Shown: positions 1-17,263 of the stretch, piece after piece | How the letters are laid out: every line of letters starts with the position of its first letter | Position numbering within the stretch: position 1 is the stretch's first letter | DNA from: Bagarius yarrelli | Taxonomy: Eukaryota; Chordata; Actinopteri; Siluriformes; Sisoridae | Reading direction: 5' to 3' | Assembly (NCBI GenBank): GCA_005784505.1 | Contig: VCAZ01000037.1 | Location: forward strand, 3,081,101-3,145,100 | DNA length: 64,000 nt | The notes under the pieces: model-generated | The model's input: the letters and a program-made list of their open reading frames with translations, nothing else | The model's database searches: none | What the model was told of the DNA's origin: nothing | Program-made: the position numbers and the translations under genes

Positions 1-170
1 GATGTTTTTGTATGATTCATTATTTTTTTTTATGTTTTATTTGACTGGGTTTATTTGTACGTCTGTAATTTCTTGTTTTCTCTCCTGTATCCCGTGCTTT
101 AGCAATACTAATGTACATATTTGTCATGCTAATAAAGCAAACTTGAGAGAGAGAGAGAACTGACTGGTGT
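1..170. mobile_element. LINE-like 3' tail fragment
   Basis: The stretch at about 91-152 (CCCGTGCTTTAGCAATAC, then TTTGTCATGCTAATAAAGCA) recurs nearly unchanged at 27928-27990. There it ends in tandem TTTGAATC, the kind of short 3' repeat seen on some non-LTR retrotransposons. No reverse-transcriptase reading frame accompanies either copy, so only a tail is present. The family was not identified. Confidence 0.45.
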
Positions 171-620
171 ATCCGTGTTGTGTAGTATCCGTGTTGTGTA
201 GTATCCGTGTTGTGTAGTATCCGTGTTGTGTAGTATCCGTGTTGTGTAGTATCCGTGTTGTGTAGTATCGTGTTGTGTAGTATCGTGTTATGTGTAGTAT
301 CCGTGTTGTGTAGTATCGTGTTGTGTAGTATCGTGTTGTGTAGTATCGTGTTGTGTTGTGTATCCGTGTTATGTAGTATCGTGTTGTGTATCCGTGTTAT
401 GTAGTATGGTGTTGTGTATCCGTGTTATGTAGTATGGGGTTGGTATCCGTGTTATGTAGTATGGTGTTGTGTATCCGTGTTGTGTAGTATCGGTGTTGTG
501 TAGTATCCGTGTTATGTAGTATCGTGTTGTGTAGGTGTGTGTCCGTGTTATATCGTGTGTATGTCCGTGTTAGTATGGTGTGTTGTGTAGTATTGAGTTG
601 TGTATCAGTGTATTGTGTGT
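171..620. repeat. 16-bp minisatellite (TATCCGTGTTGTGTAG)n
   Basis: Tandem copies of a 16-bp unit, gradually decaying to TATGGTGTTGTG variants towards the right. Open frames across it are a by-product of the low-complexity repeat and are not genes. Confidence 0.9.
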
Positions 621-739
621 ACCTGAGTGGGATATTTGCTGCAGTTACAGTAGAAGGACTCCAGTGTTGGATTGTAAGCTGCTTTTCTTCGTACGGTTTC
701 TTTGATTCCAAGCAACGAGGCCAAATATGTACCGACCGT

Positions 740-781
<42 letters not shown>

Positions 782-799
782 GACACCACATCACACAGA

Positions 800-990
800 C
801 GTCAATCCAGACCGACTTACATTATTTTCACACACATTACAAAAAGGGCCTCACTCACCGGGATAACAAAGTTACAAGGGGGCACGGCACATCACACCCA
901 ACTGTACAGTTGGTACCACACAACAGCCCACACTGTGCTCAACCACCTCCCCACAAATTGAAACAAGAACATTGTAACAGACCCGATCCT

Positions 991-1034
<44 letters not shown>

Positions 1035-1271
1035 CAAATTTACATTTACAGCATTTGGCAGACGTCCTTATCCAGAGAGACTTACATTATTTTCTTTTAT
1101 ACAACTGAGCAATTGGGGGTTAAGGGCCTCACTCAGGGGCCCAAAAGTGGTAGCTTAAGGGGGCTGGGAATCGAACCCGGGTCTTCAAGTTGTAGTCCAA
1201 CAGCTTAACCACTGTGCTACCACCTCCCCACAAATTGACAAGAACATTGTAACAGACTCCTATGCACGCAT

Positions 1272-1275
<4 letters not shown>
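800..1275 (-). repeat. Tandemly duplicated SINE plus flank
   Basis: A minus-strand tRNA-derived SINE at about 1037-1220 has its head at the right, ending TTAACCACTGTGCTACCAC. It is followed by CTCCCCACAAATTG and GAACATTGTAACAGAC, then a CA run. The same order (GACTTACATTATTTTC, GGGCCTCACTCA, CTCCCCACAAATTG, GAACATTGTAACAGAC, CA run) occurs at about 807-1030 in a more diverged copy. The two blocks therefore look like a direct duplication with a period near 275 bp. Confidence 0.65.
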
Positions 1276-1312
<37 letters not shown>

Positions 1313-1346
1313 CCTGATCTGATTAACAATTAATTTCATTTCAGAC

Positions 1347-1519
1347 CTCTCGAAGATTTGACGAAGGATGAGGAAGACGAGCGCGATGGGCAGCGCCACC
1401 CACAGGTCTCGTGCTTTCGCATAGACACGCCCATCTCTGTCCTCAAGATCCGCCCACCCTAAACCCTCCGGAAACCAGAGACGCTCCTGCCAGAAAAGAT
1501 CACTCAGCCACTGCAACAT
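1347..1519 (-). CDS. cers2: Ceramide synthase, first coding exon (partial gene)
   Basis: The exon reads from an ATG at 1519-1517 for 57 codons plus two bases and ends at an AG|GTCTGA donor. The translation begins MLQWLSDLFWQERLWF and contains WADLEDRDGRVYAKARDLWV, the highly conserved N-terminal signature of ceramide synthases. It then enters the first membrane segment (ALPIALVFLILRQIFE). Ceramide synthases are multi-pass ER membrane enzymes that N-acylate sphingoid bases; the family member most like this N-terminus is CERS2. The Hox-like and TLC catalytic domains are not in the window and should lie left of position 1, because 1-1346 on the minus strand holds only repeats. The start is supported by the in-frame MLQ- start shared by the family. 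The assignment to cers2 rather than another cers paralogue rests on similarity remembered from the family. Confidence 0.85.
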
Positions 1520-2165
1520 ACTGACAGACAGACAGACAGAGAGGCACACAGACAGACAGAGAGGCAGACAGACAGACAGAGAGAATGGATTGTGTAGTCA
1601 GTAATAATGGACTGATATTGGATTTTACTGATAGTCAGGACTGACGGTACTTCCCCTGGTCTTAGTTTAGCTCTAAAACTTTGTTTACGCCCTCTAGAAC
1701 TCCAATGTGTATATCGAAACCCTGCGCTCTGATTGGCTGGTCAAGTCACGTGACACTGCTCTGGCCATTCTTACTCTTTACTGCAGTGTGTGCACACACA
1801 CACAACAGCTGTCCAGTTTGTGACTCATATACAAACAACCCCCCACCCCCACCCCATCCTGTTACTCATGCCTGAGTCATTTACCCCATTTCAGCAGAAA
1901 AAATGCTGCATCCCAAAACCCACTTTAAATAGGGCACTAAAGCAGAGACTTCCTGGTTTAAGAGGGTGGGGCTTCGTTTTAACTTAATCAGCTAGTTGCA
2001 AACTTGATCATGTGACACCTCCAACCTTCTTATCAGCTCCTCACAGCCCACAAAAAAGGCGAAAGCTCCAAAAACTCAATGCGACTGCTGCCTTCTTAGG
2101 GACCTACATCAAGTTTTATGGTGGAAATATAACTTTCACGACCCCATAAATGTGTTTATGGAGAA
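1520..2165. other. cers2 5' side, no gene seen
   Basis: Sequence upstream of the cers2 start codon: GACA-type microsatellite at 1525-1582, a short CA run near 1793-1803, and otherwise unremarkable sequence. No additional exon could be supported. Confidence 0.5.
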
Positions 2166-2169
2166 TGAT

Positions 2170-3260
2170 ATAGTGCACTAGATGACAAATCAGTTTGTGA
2201 ATCATTTAAAATTCGGCTCATTATATTATATAACATGGGGTATTTTAGGAATCAAATCAGTTTCTGAATCATATCGAATTAGACTCCTCACATTATTCAA
2301 TAAAGTGCTACTTAAAAAGTAAACTGGTTCGTGAATCAAAGTGAATTCAGCATACAACGATAATACAAGGAATCCATTTAGGAATCAAATCAGTTTGTGA
2401 ATCATTGGATTTGACGCCCCACATTAATCAATAGGAAGCAATTAAAGATTTAATTCAGTTTGTGAATCATATTGGACTCGATTCGACTCTCACATTAATC
2501 AAAAGGGAGTCATTTGGGAATCAAAACAGTTTCTGAATCATATTGCATTCGACTCCTCACAATCAATAGAGAGCCACTTAAGAAAGTGGATTTAGCATCC
2601 GACATTAATACAAGGAATCTATTCTAGGAATCAAATCAGTTACTGAATTATATCGAATTAGACTCCTTACATTACTCAATAAAGAGCCACTTAAAAAAGA
2701 AATTGGTTTGTAAATCAATGTGAATTCAGCATCCAACATTAATACAAGGAACGTATTTACAAATCAAATCAGTTTTTGAATCATCTTGGATTCAACTCCC
2801 CAAATTACTCAATAGGAAGCAGTTGAATCATCATCTTTTTCTCAATTCGACTCTTACATTAATCCAAAGGGAGTCATTTAGTAACTAAATCAGTTTCTGC
2901 ATCATATTGTGATCGACTTCTAAAAAAAGTAAACTGGTTTGTGAATCAAAGTGGATTCATCATCCTACATTAATACAAGGAATCAATTTGGAAATCGAAT
3001 CAGTTTTTGAATCATCCTGGATTCGATACATAAATAACTCAGTAATTAAATTATTTCAGAATCATCTTGGATTCGACTCCCTACATTAATTGGTAGGAAG
3101 CGATTGAAGAATAAAATCAGTTGAATCAGTGAATCATCTTGAACTCGATTCGACTCTTATATTGTTTAAAAGGGAGCCATTTAGGAATCAAATCATTTTG
3201 TGATTCATCTTGGATTCCGATCTATGCAGTCATCTATAAAGATTCATGCGGGAATCAATT
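2170..3260. repeat. Degenerate ~67-bp tandem repeat rich in GAATCA
   Basis: The phrase CAGTTTSTGAATCAT followed by a GATTCGACTCCTCACATTAAT-like phrase recurs at about 2191, 2259, 2389, 2456, 2528, 2636 and 2769, with steps close to 67 bp. A variant unit (GTGAATTCAGCATMCAAC, AATACAAGG) is interspersed at about 2335, 2590, 2708 and 2945. The array is strongly diverged and presumably old. It lies between the cers2 start codon and its presumed promoter. Confidence 0.75.
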
Positions 3261-3589
3261 CACTTGCAATTCCTTCCTTTAGATTTCTGTGCACTTAACA
3301 CACTGTGCACACCCACACACTATGTACTATACTAGACATTAATACACAACTCATACACTATCATAAGTGCACCCTACTAAGTGCACTACATATCCTTTCC
3401 TGATTAAGCGAGTCATTTTGATTTCATTTCCTCAACTAATATGTAAAAAAAGCCACCTGTCAACGATGGACTGTGATAAAAACCTTATCAAAGCTTTACC
3501 TCCTTAATTCATGCACTAAGTAGTGCGTTTACTCAAACTAGTGCACTATGTGTTCATCTAGGAATCGTTCACGAGTCAATGATTCATTA

Positions 3590-4500
3590 ATTTTCGACTA
3601 GACCGGTGATTTGAGACGAAGCCCCGGATGAAATAGCGGAACAACGACACACGAGCGTGTTCATCACTGTTGATAAAAAAAACCTGCTAAAACCAGTTAA
3701 GCACGCATGTGATTTGCATAAGTAAATTAACTCTGGTGGGCTGTTAACGTTCGACTAAATATTCTTTATTCTTTGATGTTTTAACGCGAAGTTCAAAGCT
3801 TTAAACTGTAACGCTTAACCTGTGACACCAATTATTGTTACATTGTTACATATTGTTGCACGCGCGCGCCTGAACCACTGATCCACGTTACAAAAATAAC
3901 CCCCTTTTACTCGAAATTTAAAAAAAAAAAACCCATCTTACTTGTTTTGGTCACCGCCACCCGGTGGTCCTCTAATGACAGCGTGTCAAAACCAAAAAAA
4001 AAAATCCGTCCAAAATGTCTCAGAGGGGTAAAACCCGATCCCCTGCTGGTTAGCGTTAAATCCGGTCTCCTGGTTTGTTTTTGGTGAGTTTGACTTCTTC
4101 ATCCACCGCCTACCAACATCTCATCTCATCTCTACTGCCTCCCTGAATTTACACAAAAAACTACACAAATCTTTATTAACTCTTCCTTTTTAGACGGAAA
4201 CTAGTAGCTCGCGCCGGTGAACGTTACCGATTTGAATCACAATTGAACCGTTACGTGTGTCTGTTACTTCCTCGTGCTCAGATAACGGACCTTTAAAAAG
4301 TTCTACCGTCTGTGAAGTCACTAGTTTTGTTTTTTTTTGGTAGAAGTATCAAACCGACCAATCAAATGCTAGCTTTGTCGGCGCGTGGCTGAAGCGCAAG
4401 GGGTGTGGCTGTGGAATCACGAGAGAGGACAGAGTGGTAGCGCGCGGCCGGAACTGGAGCGGGTGGAGTGGGAGAAAATGACGTCAGGGGTCACATGGGA
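3590..4500. promoter_or_regulatory. CpG-richer presumptive promoter region for cers2
   Basis: CpG and GC content rises here compared with the flanks, including GCGCGCGCC at about 3862 and GTAGCGCGCGGCCGGAACT at about 4438. A candidate minus-strand donor CAA|GTAAGA would end a non-coding exon at 3942. A full palindromic CRE (TGACGTCA) sits at 4479-4486. The placement agrees with a non-coding first exon of cers2 lying upstream of its coding start, but the exact transcription start is not determinable from sequence. Confidence 0.45.
4479..4486. promoter_or_regulatory. Palindromic CRE/ATF site TGACGTCA
   Basis: An exact 8-bp CREB/ATF consensus within the CpG-rich stretch between the divergent cers2 and coiled-coil genes. 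Such sites are typical of proximal promoters. Function here is inferred from sequence and position. Confidence 0.45.
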
Positions 4501-5219
4501 GTTGTTAATGAATGGTTCGTTATTAGAATATAATTAACGGCTGGACTAAATAACTAAATTAGCTTTTATTTTATTCTGTGAATGTGTGTATTTAAATTTA
4601 TGCTTGTTATTGTAAATAATTGAACTTATTGTTATGATGTTTTTATTCCAATAAAGATTTTGATATTAAAAGTTTATTATTCTTTTATTTTTTTTTTTTA
4701 CAGAACTCTTATCTGCCTCATCAACTAGCATCGATTAATGAACAATTCTGCGAAGTGAAACATTGCATTACAATCATATATAAATTAATTAATAATTTTA
4801 AAAAACCCAAATAAAAAATAGAATTAACCAGAAAAAGAGAACATTAATCCGCGGCGGGAATTTAAAAGTAGTGTATTTGGCAACCTGCTCTTTTATTCCT
4901 GCAGCTGATTCTCCGCATTCTTCCTGCACCCAATTTAATAGCGACACCCAGTGGTAACCCTAGGAATCGCATGTTTTTTTTGTTTTTTTTTAAAGGCCAC
5001 CTTGTTTTTTTGTTGTTGTTTTTAAATATTAAATATTAAGCCTTGTCTTACAGTATTACAATTAAATGAATATTTCTTCTCAAACATTTTTTGCATATTT
5101 TTTATTGTAATTTTTTCCCCATGTATTGATGCTTAATAATGTAATTAGGGTGTTGTTACGTCAGTGTGTCACAGTCGCGTGCTTTGTGAGAGGGTGGACA
5201 ATAAACCCGCCGAGTGTCA
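4500..5219. other. AT-rich intergenic stretch before the coiled-coil gene
   Basis: AT-rich sequence with several T and A runs and no supported exon. The final ~60 bases before 5220 are more GC-rich (ACGTCAGTGTGTCACAGTCGC) and probably hold the promoter and 5' UTR of the plus-strand gene. Confidence 0.4.
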
Positions 5220-11215
<5,996 letters not shown>

Positions 11216-11785
11216 CCTCGGGCAGGTTTAACCACCTAGATATTTTTACGTGTGTCCAAATAGACAACAAATCAAAAAACAAATAGTAAATATTAAATGA
11301 AAGCAGTTCTGTTTGTGCAATAATCAAGATCATTAGTTTAAAATTTTAGAATTGTGGGTCAATCCCCAAAAGTTATGTATAGTCGGACTAGACAGGGCAA
11401 AGGTAACACTTTTCATTAAGGCAAACTACGTAGTGCACTTGACAGCCAACATGTTGCAATTTGAGACGCAACCCCCACAAGTAAAATCCGACAGATCTGG
11501 TCATTGCAGGTTTAATTTTTATTCAATGGCATTTACACACATTTTCATCTTTATGACATTTATTTTACAATCGCAAATCTGTTTTTCAAACTTTAAAAGC
11601 TATAACATTTGCTTCGTTTCACGAAAAATAAATTACGTCAATATTTCTCGATAAATAACTATCTGTATTTTTTTGTTTGATATAAAAGTATATTTCGGTT
11701 CCTGGTTGCTAATATTTGATTATGGTACTATACACAGACACACGAGTATGTACATTAACACACTGTCTAGGAATTTGCTTGTATG

Positions 11786-11818
<33 letters not shown>

Positions 11819-12051
11819 CAAATTATGTTTGGCTTGAAGTTAGTAACAATTCGCCGTAAATTTCACATAAATCTTATTTCCAAACAACCAATCACAATCC
11901 TTTCTGCTTGCACACACACACACACACACACACACACCTTCATAATTACAAGTGCATTCGACAGACATTTTCACATACATGTACAGTACATGCATACATA
12001 TGATTAAAAAATAAAAGACTTATATACATAAAGAGGAAAGAGCCAGTGTGT

Positions 12052-12087
<36 letters not shown>

Positions 12088-12998
12088 ATACAGGAATGGC
12101 TATGCTTGGATCATAGAATTTATGACGATTGAAGCTCGGTATGCGCTTGTACACCCCATCACACCCTTTTTTAGTACACAAATACAAGAAGAACGGATTT
12201 ATTCGAAATCCAGCCTAAAATAAGCATCTGTTATAGACGTGTAGTGCACTAGGTAGTGTGCATTGTTTCTTTGAATACTTTATGATGTGCACATATACAG
12301 GAAGTAGTAACAGTCTTGTGTACATATTAGGCACTTCATTCCCTAGTTGATAGGGGGAAAGGGGGGGTGCCATTACTTTCTCATCCTATAAAATCCTTTA
12401 AAATGCACTGTAAAGAAGCTTTCACCCACACAAAGGTTACAAAGACACCTCTAGCATAGCACACTATACTGTAAAGGATAAAAAACAAAAATAATGGCAC
12501 CCTATGTTACCAGATCTCAAGCGTTTCATTTTGGCGTTTGTGTTGCTGTAAAAACGCAGGGAAATTCTAGTGCTTTTAAAACAAAACAAACATGATACGG
12601 CTTCGCAAAAGCATTTGATTTCAATCAGCAGAGACACGTACTGGAGCTCTGACGCAGATGTGAACTAAATGGTAATTTAATTTGGATCTACAGTGTATTA
12701 TAGTCCCTCAGTGCTAATTTGGTGGCCATCAGCATATATTCGATGTTAGCTACATTAGCCTTAAAGCTCTAAAGGGACAACTTAACATACCAGACATGTC
12801 TCAGGCGATTGCTTACATCTGAGCATTTTATTTGTAGCTAAAAAGCTAGCTTGAGGTCGGGGTAGGCGGGGCTAATCCTGATTGACAGAGCTATAGCAAA
12901 ATAAAGCTGTTGAAATGTTAAAGTCTAAAATCACAATTATTTAGACTGGTGTCAGTCCATGATGCTGCCCTGCTGCTGACCTATGACCCTGGGCGTGA
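11216..12998. other. Convergent 3' regions of coiled-coil gene (+) and adamtsl4 (-)
   Basis: No coding exon between the two stop codons. A plus-strand AATAAA at 11627-11632 is a candidate poly(A) signal for the coiled-coil gene. Minus-strand AATAAA at 12832-12827 and 12203-12198 are candidates for adamtsl4. CA/GT microsatellites occur at 11786-11815, 11912-11937 and about 12046-12085. The rest is AT-rich single-copy-looking sequence. Confidence 0.55.
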
Positions 12999-13132
12999 CT
13001 ATTGACGTTTGGCTCTCTGGGCGTTCTGTGTGCAGGACGCGCAGCAGACAGTCTTGTAGTAGGAGTAAACGCAGAGCCGAGCCTGGACCACCATCAAACA
13101 GTTGGCACGATGGTCTTTACAGCTCTCGTCTG
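12999..13132 (-). CDS. adamtsl4: adamtsl4 last coding exon, PLAC domain
   Basis: Encodes [20 protein letters not shown] followed by [14 protein letters not shown] and a short basic tail, then TAG at 13001-12999. The cysteine pattern is the PLAC domain that closes ADAMTSL and several ADAMTS proteins. The acceptor reads TTTAGCAG|AC, a NAGNAG arrangement, so use of either AG would include or omit one codon. Confidence 0.9.
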
Positions 13133-14714
13133 CTAAAGACATTTGGAAGAGTAAAAAGGAAAAGAATAAAGGAATGAGAATCGATGGGAGAATGAGTAAA
13201 AAAAAAAACCCATAAACCTCAAACACAACACACACCTAGAGAGGGGCTGCAGGGGGCGGAGTTACATGGCTGCTCAGCGTTTGGTCTGTGGGCGAGGTCA
13301 CAAGAGGAACTGGGCTCTTTATCTGGTGTCAGACAGCGGACATCTCGAGTCTGTGCGCCATCACCGCACGACTTGGAGCACTGCAAGGAAAGACGGACAG
13401 AGAGACAGACAGAAAGTCAGACAGAAAAAAGGACAACTTCTTGTTCTGCTTGAAAAGGGGACTAAGGGTGATAAATTCCTATTCCTTCAACCCCGTCCTT
13501 ACCGCGCTCCACTCCGTGGTAAACCACTGCGGTCTACACGCTTCCATTTCACATGTCTGGATGGGTGACGGCTTTTCCAGGTGCGCACACTCGCTGGGTG
13601 ACATCACGCTGAAATCACTTCCCAACTTCTGAATGCAGATCACGTTTCTGCGCTGGGTTCCGTTCCCACACAGAGCACTGCACTGTAACACCCCCACACA
13701 AAAAACCCACAAGGTTACACACTGCAGGAGCAATAAAGTTTGATATCTCCAACGTACACATACACACTCTCTGTTTCTCACCTGTCCCCATGGTCCAGCA
13801 AACCAGTGTGTATTTGTGCCACGCAGGGTCCCAAGTTACACGCCGTCATGTTAGCCGGTTTCTCCTTCACGCACTCGCTATCAGCTCCGCTTGACACACA
13901 CATCACGTCACGTTTCTGCACACCTGGACCGCATGGGGCCGAGCACTAACACATACACACACTTACTATATAACAAAAAACTGTTAAACACTGATGATCC
14001 GTTTTTTTGGTTTTTTTGGCACTCACTGTGTCCGTCCAGTCGTTGAAGTACCAGTTGGAGACGCAGGGACCCATGTGACAGTCTTCATTCACTTGTGGGC
14101 GGAGCCTGGCGTTACATTCACCGTCACTCACCACGCTGCCGTGGTCACTAACGCAACGGACGTTCCGTGTCCTTTTACCAGAACCGCAGTCTACTGAACA
14201 CTATGAAACAAATGTTTGATTTTGTTCAACTTTTTGTAAATCTAAATTTTGTGTGTGTGTGTGTGTGTGTGTTGGTGTGTGTAAGACTCACAATGCTCCA
14301 GTTAGAGGTGATTTGCCAATGTGAGCAGGAGTGTGTGTGGCAGGCCTGGGTGGTGTTGGGCTGGGTGAGACCGTGGCAGCGCTGAGGGTGGACCCGGGTG
14401 GAGCGGCTGGAGAAATTCTGCCTGCACTGGAGTTGGCGGTGCTGCAAACCCCACCCACATGACACGCTGCATTCCGACCACGCTCCCGCCTCCCAGCTAC
14501 ACACACACACACACATTACACATCAGAAGCCATAAATAATCAACATTATATTTAAATATTTATAAATAAAAGAGAGCAGCTCACTATGGTGGGCAGGGGT
14601 GGACGTTACACGACTCTTCTTCTGCGATAGGCTTCGATGCTGAGTCACACCTTCTCTCCTGCACTTCTTCATTAGTGTGTCTGTTCACACACAACACCTC
14701 TCTGTGCTGGAAAC

Positions 14715-14749
<35 letters not shown>

Positions 14750-15742
14750 GTGTTTAAAGTGTAGTACTCATTTATAACACTAGTGGGCAGACAAGATACA
14801 CCAAAAACACACATTTGAGCATGAATAGTTAAAAGCAGTTTCGCAACAATAATTTTTCATTGATCACACACACACACACACACATGTACAAATAAACACA
14901 CTGACCTTTACCACAGGAAGCAGAACACTCAGTCAGCTGACCCAGCATCCACACGAATGGACTCCGATTATCCAGTGGAATGTCGGTCCTCGGAGGTATC
15001 CTTGCATTACGGCTTGGCCCAGAATTGTGGGGGTGGGGCCTCTCCAGCGCCCACCTGTCAGTCAAGGCGGGTGAGGAAACAGGAGGAGGGGCGGGGTCTT
15101 CGAACGCTACTACAGCACCTGCAAGAGATATAATTCATAGTCATGCAAAAATGAGCTTTTTAGTTTTTTTTCAGTTTCTATCAGGTCAACACGTATAAAA
15201 CGAAGGAAAATAGTGTGTGTGTGTGTGTGTGCGAGAGACAGATGATGAGTTAGCAAGCTAATTTTAAAGAGGTGATGCACATAATTGGATAGTTAAAACC
15301 AGATGTACATTTCCGCTCAAACCGCAAACAGATTAAATGCATCTGGACCCCTGATTTTATAACAATTCTGTATTTCCTGGATTACAGGAGAAAAGACACA
15401 CCACCTTTATGCTCCACTTATTTTAAAGGCTTTTATCCCTTATGTCCCATAAAGGCTATGTCCCAGACCCCAAAGGAGTTATGAAACGTTCTGGGATGTA
15501 ACCAAGTCACAAACTGAAAGCAGAAATCTCCTTTATGATAAAGACTTGTGGTGGTGTTTAGTGTCTCTCGCAGACTCACTTGTCTCTAGGAGAGACGACC
15601 GTCCTCCGTCCCACTCTCTCACTGCGTCCTTCTTCAAAGGGATGTAGTATTCATAATCAACACCTGGATTCTCCTTGTGGAAAATAATCTAGAAAAAGAG
15701 ATGGATCAATAATCTTCCAATAGTCATATTGGTGTGTTGTAC

Positions 15743-15773
<31 letters not shown>

Positions 15774-17224
15774 GACTTACATAGAGCTGCAACAATGAGT
15801 TTGTGGGACCCGGGGCGGTAAGTGTTTCTCCACGGTTGCGTGTGTACACAAATGTTGTTCCTCCTGCTTCGTAATCACCCGGAGGATCCACAGCCCAGCG
15901 CCCGTTCACTATGGACTGCCCGGTGCCACTACGCAATGCTACACACACACACACACAAAGCATTAGCCCTAAATACTCATAACTGTTCCATTTTGTCGAA
16001 GTCATTTCCTACAAAGAAAACATACTTGAGCAATGAGAAAAACACACACACACACACCGATATAGTTTGGACTGGCACTGCGTTCCGTGATGTTGATGGC
16101 TGTTGCTCCGGCTGGAATGTCGAGAATTTTGTGATAACCCAGAGGAACGCTGCTGTTCAAAAAACTTCCCGCCACTCGAACGCACGAACCCTCACTCCCG
16201 CCGCACACGCCGCAGCGATCACGCACCATGCCGGAACCTAGCACACCGTCACAGCCCTCACTCTGGCATAAAGGTGAAAGACACACACGTGTCTAAAAGT
16301 TAGCAAATGATAGTATAAAGAAATAGTGTGTGTGAGTGTGGAATCTGTCCTTACCAGACACTGTCCTCCGACACACACATCGTTCGGGGTGTTATTAACA
16401 CACGGTGTTCCGTCTCTCACTCGCTCTGAATGACGGACGTAAAAACGGTAGCCGACTGGACGACACGTTAACTCACACTGCTGATCCACTGAGCCTGATA
16501 GAAAGAGAGAGAGAGAGAGAAAGACATGACATGTTATCACGGGATAATTTAATAATAAATGCGTATTGGTATGCGGTATTGGTATTATATGTCCACCTAC
16601 AGTCCCACATGATGTTGTGTCTCAGAATTGAGTTCCCTTTTATCTCGTTTTTTGTGAGTGTGTGTAAGTGAGAGTGTGTAATGAACGAGGGGAGCGCTGA
16701 GACATTACAGCCGAGGAGCTGACAGGACCAGAGATTTTCTTACTGTCTCTGTCCAACTGTCTTTCTCTCTCTAATTCTCTCTTTTTCCATGTCTCCCCAC
16801 TTTGCTGCCTCACTCTCCCTCCTCTCTTGCTTTTCTCTCCCGCCTCTCTTTGACTCTCTTCCTATTTTTTACCTCATTCTATCTTTCTATCATTTCCCTT
16901 ACTCTCTCCCCGTCTCTCTCTCTCTCTCTCTTTTCTCTAATGTTGATAATATCGCTCTCTCGCCCCCTCTCTCTCCCCCTTTCTCGTTCTTCTGCCATTT
17001 TTCACTCGCCTGCAGTTTGTTTAGACAGTTACATAGCAGGAAAGCAGCTTTAAAGAGAGTAAAAGACAGAGTGGGGGGAGACAGAGAAAGAGGGAGAGAG
17101 AGACAGACAGAGGGGGAGAGAGAATTCACTGGATCTGAATTGTGGGTAACGGTGTGTGACAGCTAAAGCTTTCAGCCGCTGAAGTGTGTTTTACGTCTGA
17201 ATACTTTCACACAGATACAATAGT

Positions 17225-17263
<39 letters not shown>

